Made by a program: the position numbers and the translations under genes. Source: Actinocrispum wychmicini (GTDB taxonomy: Bacteria > Actinomycetota > Actinomycetes > Mycobacteriales > Pseudonocardiaceae). Taken from it: a DNA stretch of 64,000 nt. The notes beneath the pieces are model-generated. The model saw nothing but the letters and a program-made list of their open reading frames with translations, was not told the origin of the DNA and did not search any database. Below are positions 43,545-50,856 of the stretch, one piece after another; position 1 is the stretch's first letter, and each line of letters opens with the position of its first letter. The stretch is taken from NCBI RefSeq assembly GCF_004345645.1, contig NZ_SLWS01000002.1:434001-498000 (forward strand), in the 5' to 3' direction.

Positions 43545-44180
43545 ATGGACACCACGACCACGGACCATCTGCTGAGCACCACCCGCGCTGTCCGGCGCAA
43601 GCTCGATCTCGACCGTCCGGTGGAGCTCGACGTGATCACCGAGTGCCTGCGGCTGGCGATCCAGGCGCCCACTCCCGGCAACACTCAGCAGTGGCGCTGG
43701 CTCGTGGTCCGTGACCAGGCCGTCAAGAACCAGCTGGGGGCGTTGTTCCGCGAGGTCGGCAACGCTTACATGCGGGCGAAGGCGGCTGGGTTGGGTGAGG
43801 CGGCCAAGCATGGTGCGAATGCTCGTGCGATGGCGTCCGGGCAGTATCTGATCGACGTGATCGAACGGGTTCCGGTGTTCGTCATTCCATGTCTGCAGGG
43901 GCGGCCGCCGGTGGGGAACGCGGCGCAGTCGGTGTACTACGGCGGGATCTTCCCGGCGGTCTGGAACTTCCAGCTCGCGTTGCGGTCGCGGGGCCTCGGC
44001 TCCACGTTGACCAGCTACCACCTCGAACGCGAGGCGGAGGCTGCCCGGATTCTCGGCATCCCGGACGATGTGACGCAGGTGGGGCTGCTGCCGATCGGCT
44101 ACGCCACCGTGCCTGACTTCAAGCCGGGGCCGCGCACGCCGGTCGAGGAGATCACTTACGTCGACAGCTGGGGCGCATGA
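43545..44180 (+). CDS. nitroreductase-family FMN oxidoreductase
   Basis: A 211-aa protein of the nitroreductase fold. It has the family start LSTTRAVRRKLDLDRPVELDVITECLRLAIQAPTPGNTQQWRWLVV with FMN-contacting RAVRRKLD and PTPGNTQQW, and the later SVYYGGIFPAVWNFQLALRSRGLGSTLTSYHLE and GLLPIGYATVPDFKPGPRTPVEEI. It reduces nitro groups, quinones or similar with NAD(P)H, or is a deiodinase-like relative; the substrate is unknown. It ends 61 bp upstream of the LanM gene, separated by a palindrome, so it need not belong to the lanthipeptide operon, although oxidoreductases can tailor such peptides. Confidence 0.88.
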   Translation: MDTTTTDHLLSTTRAVRRKLDLDRPVELDVITECLRLAIQAPTPGNTQQWRWLVVRDQAVKNQLGALFREVGNAYMRAKAAGLGEAAKHGANARAMASGQYLIDVIERVPVFVIPCLQGRPPVGNAAQSVYYGGIFPAVWNFQLALRSRGLGSTLTSYHLEREAEAARILGIPDDVTQVGLLPIGYATVPDFKPGPRTPVEEITYVDSWGA

Positions 44181-44188
44181 CGAAACTT

Positions 44189-44205
44189 TGGGTGCTGTCC
44201 ACCCA
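44189..44205. promoter_or_regulatory. palindrome TGGGTG-N5-CACCCA upstream of the LanM gene
   Basis: TGGGTGCTGTCCACCCA, a perfect 6-bp inverted repeat with 5-bp spacer. The wider context (CGAA...TTTGGGTGC...CACCCATGCC...GGTCG) recurs at 50558-50574 before the class III lanthipeptide precursor gene. It is the best candidate binding site for the LAL regulator encoded between the two systems (47579-50500). A role as RNA hairpin in a leader is possible. Confidence 0.6.
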
Positions 44206-44241
44206 TGCCAGCGCGGTCGTGTGTGACGCACGCTTGCGGGC

Positions 44242-47200
44242 GTGTGCGCGACGCCGTTGGTTCCCCAGTTGTCCGACCGGATGCCGGCGCCGTTCTGGTG
44301 GGCGGCGGGGCTGAACCTGGCGGAGCGGTCGCCGGCCGGGCCCCGGACCGCCGACGCCGGCCCGGAAGCGCTCGCCCGGTTGGCGCAGTGGTCCGACGGG
44401 GCTGGGGTGGATCGGGCCGGGTTGCTCGCGCTGCTGGCCGAGTCGCCGCAAGCGCTCGCGGCGCGACGGGCCCGGCCGCGATGGGCCGAACTGGTGGAAC
44501 GGGTGATCGCGCTGGCCCCGGAGACCCGCCGGCCGGTCCACCGCGTTCCACCCGCGCAGCGGGCCAGGCGCGGCGCGGCGTTGTTCGCCCCAGCGTTGCA
44601 ACCCTTCGTGGACGTGGCCGTCGACAGCTTGCGGCGCTGGGCGGACCAGGCCTGCGTCGCGGACGTCTGTGTCGATCTGGACGCGGTGTGCGCGCGGTTC
44701 GCGGACGCGTTGGGCAAACGGCTGGCCGAGCTCGCCGCCCGCACTCTGGTGCTGGAACTCGACCTGGCCCGGCGAGCCGGCCGGCTGACCGGGCACACCG
44801 ACACCGACCGGTTCGACGACTTCCTCGCCGGGGTGGCCACCGCCGACGGCCTACGCTCGCTCTGCGGCACGTATCCCGTTCTGGCAAGGCTGCTGGCGCA
44901 GGCCGTCCTGCACACAGTTGAGGCGTACCAGGAGGTGCTGCGGCGGTTCGCCACGGACCGCGCGGACATCGTGCGCGCTGTGCTCGACCGGGTCGATCCG
45001 GGCCGGCTGATCGCGATCGAGCACGGCGCCGGTGACACCCATCGTGCCGGACGGGCCGTGGCCGTGTTGCGGTTCACCGCGGGCAACGTGATGTACAAAC
45101 CGCGATCCCTGGCCCTGCACGAACATTTCCAGGATCTGGTGGGCTGGCTCAACGTCCGGGTGCTCGGCCTCGGGTTGCGGCTGATCCGGTCGTTGCCGCG
45201 CGACTGCTACGGCTGGCAGGAATACGTCACGCACCGGCCCTGCGCCGACACCGCCGCGGTGGAACAGTTCTACCACCGGCACGGCGCACTGCTGGCGCTG
45301 GTGTACGCGCTGGACGGTACCGACGTGCATTTCGAGAACGTGATCGCCGACGCCGACCAGCCGGTCATCGTCGACATCGAAGCCCTGTTCCAGCCCGTGC
45401 TGCCGGTTTCCGCGGTCACCGGGGCGGATCCGGCCACGAAAGTGCTCGCCACGTCGGTGGCCGGCACCGCGTTGCTGCCGACGTTGCTGGCCGGCGAGCA
45501 TGGCGCGGTCGACGTGTCCGGTCTCGGCGCGGACCGGGACGCGCCACTGCCGAACGACGTGGTGTCCTGGTCCGCCCCCGGCACCGACCGGATGCGGCTG
45601 GTCCGCACCCAGGCCGGCCTGTCTGGCGGCGCCAACCGCGCGTCCGTGGACGGGGCCGACGTCGAACCGCGGCATTACGTCGGCGCGTTGCTGGCCGGAT
45701 TCCATGCCGCGTACGACGCGATCATCCATGGACGCGACGAACTGCTCGCCTGGGTAACGCGTTGCGCCGACGACGAGATCCGGGTGTTGCTCCGGTCGAC
45801 GCAGGAGTACGCGGCTCTGCTCGTCGAGTCGACCCACCCGGACGTACTCCAGGACGGCCTGGACAGGGACGCCGTGTTCGACTTGCTGTGGTCGGCCGCG
45901 CGGAACGAAGTCGCCCGCACGGCCGCCGCGCACGAAGCAACCGATCTGTGGCTGGGAGACGTGCCGATTTTCGTGACCACGCCTGGTTCCACGGATCTGC
46001 GCAGCGGACGTGGTGAGCGGATCGCCGACGCGCTCGACAGTCGCGGGCTGGATCGGGTGGCGGCGAAGCTGGCTGGTCTTGGTGAACTGGACCGGCAACG
46101 CCAGGAGTGGGTGATCCGCGCGGCCATGGCGACCCGCGCACCGACCCGTTGGCACGCGCCCGCCGCCGCACTGGCCGGCACGCCGACCGCGGTGGTGCCG
46201 GATCCTGACCGGTTGCTCACCGCCGCGTGCCGGATCGCGGACGAGATCGTCGTCGACGCCGTGTTCGACGACCACCGGGTGAACTGGCTCGGGATGGAGC
46301 CGGTCGGTCCGGACCACTGGGCGGTGCGCGCCATGGGTGCGGGGCTGGCCGACGGGTACACCGGGGTGGCGTTGTTCCTCGGCCAGCTCGGCGCGCTGAC
46401 CGGAGTGGCGCGATACACCGACCTTGCCGGCCGCGCGATCGCCCCGCTCCCCCGGTTGCTTGACGCGCTCGCAGCCGACGAGGAGCAGGCGACGGTTGCC
46501 GGCTGCGGTGCGTTCGCCGGTCTCGGCGGAATCGCCTACGCACTGGCCCGGTTGGCCGATCTGTTGCCGGACAAAGCGCTGCGCGACTGGCTCGCTGTGG
46601 CTGTGCCGCTGGTCGGAAGGTCGGCCACGGACTCGGCGACCGGTGTGGCGGACGGGCTGGCCGGCGGTTTGGCCGCGCTGCTCGCGGTGCACGACCAAAC
46701 CGGTTCACCAGCGGCTGCCGACTGGGCGGCCGTGCTGGCGGGCCGGTTGGCGCTGGCGGCCAAGCCCGACCAGACCGGATTTCTGTACGGCCGCAACGGC
46801 ATCGACTGGGCGCTACGGCGGTTTCATGGTGCGGCACCCGGCGGCACGGCTGTGCGCGAATGGTCGACTGACGCTGATTTCGGTTGGTGTCACGGCATTG
46901 CCGGCACGGTACTGGCCTCCGGCGGAAGTCCCGAGCTGGCCGACCGGTTCGTCCGGGCGGTCGCCGGCCGGCCGCTGGCCGACGACATGTCGCTGTGCCA
47001 TGGTGAACTGGGCGTGCTGGACGCGCTCACGGCCATGTCGGCGTGGCACGAACAAGCCGCGGCCGTGCGGGACAGGCGCACCGCGGCACTGCTTGGCGTC
47101 CTGGAACGAGTCGGCCCGCGCTGCGGGACCCCGGACGGCATCGTCGTGCCGGGGCTCCTGACCGGCCTGGCCGGGATCGGCTACGGCCTGCTGCGGCTGA

Positions 47201-47277
47201 GCCGTGGCGCGCGCGTGCCGTCCGTGCTTCTCCTGGCCACGGACGACACAGTCACCACCAAGGAAAGTCCTAAGTAG
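44242..47277 (+). CDS. lanM: class II lanthipeptide synthetase LanM
   Basis: A 1011-aa bifunctional enzyme that dehydrates Ser/Thr of a precursor peptide by phosphorylation and elimination and then forms (methyl)lanthionine rings. The DUF4135 dehydratase domain covers about residues 100-620 and includes RFTAGNVMYKPRSLALHEHFQ (about 278) and DVHFENVIADADQPVIVDIE. The LanC cyclase domain covers about 680-1000 with zinc ligands in GWCHGIAG (about 881) and SLCHGELG (about 918). GTG 44242 is not preceded by a good ribosome-binding site; ATG 44281 (MPAPFWWAAG) is an alternative. The candidate precursor gene follows 29 bp downstream; no LanT protease-transporter is present. Confidence 0.93.
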   Translation: MCATPLVPQLSDRMPAPFWWAAGLNLAERSPAGPRTADAGPEALARLAQWSDGAGVDRAGLLALLAESPQALAARRARPRWAELVERVIALAPETRRPVHRVPPAQRARRGAALFAPALQPFVDVAVDSLRRWADQACVADVCVDLDAVCARFADALGKRLAELAARTLVLELDLARRAGRLTGHTDTDRFDDFLAGVATADGLRSLCGTYPVLARLLAQAVLHTVEAYQEVLRRFATDRADIVRAVLDRVDPGRLIAIEHGAGDTHRAGRAVAVLRFTAGNVMYKPRSLALHEHFQDLVGWLNVRVLGLGLRLIRSLPRDCYGWQEYVTHRPCADTAAVEQFYHRHGALLALVYALDGTDVHFENVIADADQPVIVDIEALFQPVLPVSAVTGADPATKVLATSVAGTALLPTLLAGEHGAVDVSGLGADRDAPLPNDVVSWSAPGTDRMRLVRTQAGLSGGANRASVDGADVEPRHYVGALLAGFHAAYDAIIHGRDELLAWVTRCADDEIRVLLRSTQEYAALLVESTHPDVLQDGLDRDAVFDLLWSAARNEVARTAAAHEATDLWLGDVPIFVTTPGSTDLRSGRGERIADALDSRGLDRVAAKLAGLGELDRQRQEWVIRAAMATRAPTRWHAPAAALAGTPTAVVPDPDRLLTAACRIADEIVVDAVFDDHRVNWLGMEPVGPDHWAVRAMGAGLADGYTGVALFLGQLGALTGVARYTDLAGRAIAPLPRLLDALAADEEQATVAGCGAFAGLGGIAYALARLADLLPDKALRDWLAVAVPLVGRSATDSATGVADGLAGGLAALLAVHDQTGSPAAADWAAVLAGRLALAAKPDQTGFLYGRNGIDWALRRFHGAAPGGTAVREWSTDADFGWCHGIAGTVLASGGSPELADRFVRAVAGRPLADDMSLCHGELGVLDALTAMSAWHEQAAAVRDRRTAALLGVLERVGPRCGTPDGIVVPGLLTGLAGIGYGLLRLSRGARVPSVLLLATDDTVTTKESPK

Positions 47278-47306
47278 ACAGAGAAGGACGGGAGACACTG
47301 GACCGC

Positions 47307-47504
47307 ATGGACATCGAGCCGCCCTGTACGGACAAGTCCGAGGAACAGGAGAACGAGCACCCAGCCGGCCGGATTCGCCTGCGAGCGCGGGCGATCAGCG
47401 CCCGCGCCAGCGTGCTGGCCGGCACCGGCCTGCTCGCCATCATCGCCATGGAGGACAACATCACGCTGGTCAGCCGGGGCACTTTCAGCTGGATGTGCGG
47501 GTAA
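47307..47504 (+). CDS. lanA: candidate class II lanthipeptide precursor (65 aa)
   Basis: A 65-aa peptide: an N-terminal leader rich in charged residues (MDIEPPCTDKSEEQENEHPAG, then RIRLRARAISARAS), a hydrophobic stretch (VLAGTGLLAIIA) and a C-terminal core candidate MEDNITLVSRGTFSWMCG. The core has two Thr, two Ser and one Cys, so it allows one thioether ring, for example Ser-Trp-Met-Cys, plus dehydrated residues. Its position directly after the LanM gene in the same direction supports a precursor role. No GG or GA leader-peptidase site is obvious; AxA-type cleavage is possible. A non-precursor small protein cannot be excluded. Confidence 0.6.
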   Translation: MDIEPPCTDKSEEQENEHPAGRIRLRARAISARASVLAGTGLLAIIAMEDNITLVSRGTFSWMCG

Positions 47505-47578
47505 CCGCGCGTCCGGCGGTACCCGGTACGCCGATTCGCCGAGTTATCCGGGTGTGTGCCCTGGTTTAGTGTCCGATC

Positions 47579-50500
47579 ATGGGGACACGCGCGCTGCGCC
47601 TGATCGGCCGGACCGGCGAGATCGCGGAGGTTCGCGACGCGCTCACCGCGGCGCGCGACGGGGTCGGCGGATCGGTGTTCATCCTCGGCGAGGCCGGGGT
47701 CGGCAAGTCACGGCTGGCCGCGGAAGGTGTCAGCCTCGCGATCGACGCCGGGATGGCGGTGTTGCGCGGCCGGTGCAGCGCACTCGGGCCGATCCTGCCG
47801 TTCCGGCCGCTGACCGAGGCCGTGCTGTCCGTGGCCCGCCAAGGGGAACTGCCCGGGGAGGAGGAGCTGGGGCCGTACCGGTCGGTGTTGGGCCGGCTGG
47901 TACCGGAATGGGGTATCGCCGACGGCGACATGCACGGCGCTTCGTTGGTCGTGCTCGCCGAGGCGGTGCTGCGGCTGACCGCGGTGGTCGGCCGGGGCCG
48001 GGGCTGCCTACTGGTCCTTGAGGACTTGCATGACGTCGACGTGGAGACGTTGGCCGTCATCGAGTACCTGATCGACAATCTCGACGGGCAGCCCACCCTC
48101 CTCCTCGCGACCGCGCGCGGCGAAGCGGTCCGAGCGGTGGACGTCGTCCGGTTCGCCGCCCGCCGGCGCAGTGGCACCATCCTGGACCTGCGCCGGCTCG
48201 ACCGGCTGGAGACGGTGGCGCTGGTCGGCGCCTGCCTCGGCATCGAGGCGGGCGCCGTGCCGGCCGACGCGGCGGAACTGCTGTGGCACAACAGTGTCGG
48301 CAACCCGCTGGTGCTCGAAGAACTCGTCCACGCGATGGTCACGAGCGGGCAGTTGACCAGCGGACCGGACGGCTGGCGGACGGTCCCGAACATGCGGACC
48401 GAGATCCCGGCCACCCTCGTGCGTAGCATCGCCCTGCGCACCGACCGGCTGGACGTGTCCGGCCGGGCCGTCCTCAGCGCCGCGGCCGTTCTCGGCCAAC
48501 GGTTCTCCATGTCCGTCGTGCAACGGGTGACCGGGCTCGACGACCAGGCGCTGCTGCGCCAGTTGCACAGTTTGGTGGCCGCGCAACTGGTCGACCCGGA
48601 CGAGCACGGCGTCGACTGGTACGCGTTCGGGCATCCGCTGATCGGCGAGGCGTTGCTGGCCCAGCTGACCCCGGCGGACCGCAATGCCGGCTGCCGCCGG
48701 GCGGCGGAGGCGATCGGCGAGCTGCACCCCGGGCTGCCCGGCGACTGGTGTCAGCTGGCCGCGACGCTGTGGCTGACCGCGGGCGAGGTGACCATGGCCG
48801 CCGGGTTGTTCGCCGACTCCGGCCGCCGTGCGCTGGCCGATGGCGCGGCTGGTTCGGCCATCACCCTGTTGTCCCGCGCCGAACGGCTGCTTGACGAGTA
48901 CGGCGATGTCACCGGCCGGGCCGAGGTCCTGGAGATCCTGTTGTACGCGCTGGCCGAGGCCAACCAGTTGGACCGCGCGTTCCGGCTGGCCGAGACCATT
49001 CTCGGGGACGGGTCGGTGCTGGAGCCGCGGCGCCGGGTGGCGTTGTGCGTCCGGCTGGCGTGGCTGGCCAGCATCGCCGGCCGCCCGGAAGTCGGTGAGG
49101 CGCAGGTCGCCGAGGCCCGGCTGGTGCTCAGCCAGCTGCCGCCGACCGAGCAGAACCCGGCCGCGATCGACGCGGTCGCCGCGCACCTGGCGTTGGACCA
49201 GCCGGGGCCCAACCGGTTGACCGAGGCCGAACACCTGGCGCGGTCGGCCCTCGCCGCCACCGCCCCGGCCACCCAACCGTTGACGTGCTGCCAGGCGTGG
49301 TACGCGGTCGCGGTGATCGCGCGGGAGCGTGACCTGGCCGAGTCCAACGCGTGTTTCGAACAGATGCGGGTGATCGCGCAGGCCCATCGCCTGCCGATCT
49401 GGCTGCACTACGGCCGGACCGGGCCGGCGACCAACGCCTGGCTGGCCGAAGGGGACGTGGACGCCCTCGCCACGGTCTCGCACGAGGCACTGCGGGTCGG
49501 CGCGATCAACGTGGCCAACACCGTTGACGCCGTGCGCACCCTGGACGCGGTGCTGTGCGCCGAATACGAGCGGGCGACGGAACTGCTTGCACTGCAACTG
49601 GCCGAGGCCCGCAGGCTGCAATTGCTGACCGTAGAGCGCTATCTGCTGATGACCCGCGCGGTGCTCGCCGCCCACCAGGGCCGACGGCCGGAGATGGACC
49701 TGGCGTACACGGAGTTTCTCGACCGAGGCGGTGACCGGTCCCGGGAACTGCCGCTCGCGTTGGGCATGGCCCGTGCGTTCTGCGCGCTGACCGAGGAGAA
49801 CCGGGAACTCGCCGAGCAGGAGCTGACCGCGGTGGTGGCCCGGCAGCGGGAGAACCCGACCACGTTCTACCTCGCCGGCAGGCACGGCCTGTACCCGCTG
49901 CTGCGGTGCCTGGCCACGGAGACCGAACCGCCCGAGTTCGACCGGCTGCGCGCGGTCGCGGCGGCGGACATGCGGTGGAACCGGCAGTTCGCGCACTTCG
50001 CCGACGCCGTGCTGCTCGGCCGGTCCGGGCACGCCCAGGCGGCCAACGTGGCGATGGCGGCCGGACTGCGGGCCGCGTCCCGGTATCCCCTGGCCCGGTA
50101 CCTCGGCCTGCGCCTGGTGGCGGACTCGGCGTACGCGAACGGTTGGGGCGAGCCGGTGACCTGGCTGCGGCAGGCCGAGGACTTCTTTCACCGGGCGGCC
50201 ATGCCGGCGGTGGCCAGTGCGTGCCGCGCCGCCCTGCGCCGGACCGGGGTGCCCGCGCCGCAGCACACCACCGACGCCGAACGGGTGCCGAGCCGGTTGC
50301 GCGACCGTGGGGTGACCATCCGGGAGTTCGAGGTGTACGAGCTGGTGCTGCAACGGCTGGCGAACAGGGAGATCGCCGCCCGACTGCACATTTCCCCGCG
50401 CACAGTGGAGAAACACGTGGCGAGCCTGCTCGCCAAGACCGAAGTGGACGGTCGGGCCGCGCTGATCGCCAAGGCCGCCGACCAGGCCGGGGGCCGCTGA
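47579..50500 (+). CDS. LuxR-family LAL regulator (ATPase plus LuxR HTH, 973 aa)
   Basis: A large ATP-binding LuxR-type activator. The N-terminal NTPase has Walker A GEAGVGKSRLAAE (residues 37-49) and Walker B CLLVLEDLHDVD (about 143-154). A long TPR-like helical middle region follows, and the C-terminal LuxR HTH (about 898-960) reads VTIREFEVYELVLQRLANREIAARLHISPRTVEKHVASLLAKT. LAL proteins often activate the biosynthetic cluster in which they lie. It is located between the LanM system and the LanKC system, and the same palindrome precedes each, so it is the natural candidate to switch on both. ATG 47579 lies 74 bp after the lanA-like gene and may share its transcript. Confidence 0.92.
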   Translation: MGTRALRLIGRTGEIAEVRDALTAARDGVGGSVFILGEAGVGKSRLAAEGVSLAIDAGMAVLRGRCSALGPILPFRPLTEAVLSVARQGELPGEEELGPYRSVLGRLVPEWGIADGDMHGASLVVLAEAVLRLTAVVGRGRGCLLVLEDLHDVDVETLAVIEYLIDNLDGQPTLLLATARGEAVRAVDVVRFAARRRSGTILDLRRLDRLETVALVGACLGIEAGAVPADAAELLWHNSVGNPLVLEELVHAMVTSGQLTSGPDGWRTVPNMRTEIPATLVRSIALRTDRLDVSGRAVLSAAAVLGQRFSMSVVQRVTGLDDQALLRQLHSLVAAQLVDPDEHGVDWYAFGHPLIGEALLAQLTPADRNAGCRRAAEAIGELHPGLPGDWCQLAATLWLTAGEVTMAAGLFADSGRRALADGAAGSAITLLSRAERLLDEYGDVTGRAEVLEILLYALAEANQLDRAFRLAETILGDGSVLEPRRRVALCVRLAWLASIAGRPEVGEAQVAEARLVLSQLPPTEQNPAAIDAVAAHLALDQPGPNRLTEAEHLARSALAATAPATQPLTCCQAWYAVAVIARERDLAESNACFEQMRVIAQAHRLPIWLHYGRTGPATNAWLAEGDVDALATVSHEALRVGAINVANTVDAVRTLDAVLCAEYERATELLALQLAEARRLQLLTVERYLLMTRAVLAAHQGRRPEMDLAYTEFLDRGGDRSRELPLALGMARAFCALTEENRELAEQELTAVVARQRENPTTFYLAGRHGLYPLLRCLATETEPPEFDRLRAVAAADMRWNRQFAHFADAVLLGRSGHAQAANVAMAAGLRAASRYPLARYLGLRLVADSAYANGWGEPVTWLRQAEDFFHRAAMPAVASACRAALRRTGVPAPQHTTDAERVPSRLRDRGVTIREFEVYELVLQRLANREIAARLHISPRTVEKHVASLLAKTEVDGRAALIAKAADQAGGR

Positions 50501-50557
50501 GCGGCAGGACTGGGTGCTCACCACGTAGCCCGTCCGGAACGCCGGTGCGGCGAAGTT

Positions 50558-50574
50558 TGGGTGCCGCGCACCCA
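50558..50574. promoter_or_regulatory. palindrome TGGGTG-N5-CACCCA upstream of the class III precursor gene
   Basis: TGGGTGCCGCGCACCCA, the second copy of the motif at 44189-44205, with the same CGAA and TTTGGGTGC left context and ATGCC...GGTCG right context. It lies 75 bp upstream of the precursor ATG. The conserved arms with a variable spacer suggest a protein-binding site rather than a simple duplication. The LAL protein at 47579 is the likely binder. Confidence 0.6.
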
Positions 50575-50648
50575 TGCCCGTGGTCGCCGGACTCGGTGAG
50601 ACTGCCGAAGGAACAAAGTTTCCCGGTCTGAGAAAGGTTGTGACCATC

Positions 50649-50780
50649 ATGATGAACAGTGTTCTGGCACTGGCCGAGCTGGGCGCCGAGTCCGAGGGTA
50701 CGGGTTTCGTCACGGTGACCGTCAGCGGCAACAGCAACGACTCGCACCAGTGTGGCAGCAACCACAGTGAGGGCTGCTGA
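50649..50780 (+). CDS. lanA: class III lanthipeptide precursor peptide (43 aa)
   Basis: MMNSVLALAELGAESEG forms the leader; VLALAELGAE resembles the amphipathic helix (xLDLQxLE) that class III synthetases recognise. The core after GTGFVTVTV is SGNSNDSHQCGSNHSEGC. It holds two S-x2-S-x2-C units (SNDSHQC and SNHSEGC), arrangements that LanKC enzymes can turn into labionin- or lanthionine-type rings, and it ends in Cys, the substrate position for the LanD-type decarboxylase encoded downstream. ATG 50652 is also possible, and AGAAAGG lies 11-14 bases upstream. A strong hairpin follows 17 bases after the stop. The pairing with LanKC is inferred from position and sequence pattern. Confidence 0.8.
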   Translation: MMNSVLALAELGAESEGTGFVTVTVSGNSNDSHQCGSNHSEGC

Positions 50781-50797
50781 CCAGTAGCGAACCAGGT

Positions 50798-50835
50798 CCG
50801 TCCGGTCCGGGAAATCGTTTTCCCGGACCGGACGG
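50798..50835 (+). terminator. perfect 17-bp hairpin between the precursor and LanKC genes (attenuator)
   Basis: Arms 50798-50814 and 50819-50835 are perfectly complementary, closing the tetraloop TCGT; three A-T pairs sit at the loop end. It lies 17 bases after the precursor stop and 21 bases before the LanKC ATG. Such structures between lanthipeptide precursor and enzyme genes typically act as partial terminators or RNA stabilisers, so that precursor mRNA exceeds enzyme mRNA; this role is inferred. Confidence 0.75.
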
Positions 50836-50856
50836 CCGCGCCCTTGGGAGAACTCC

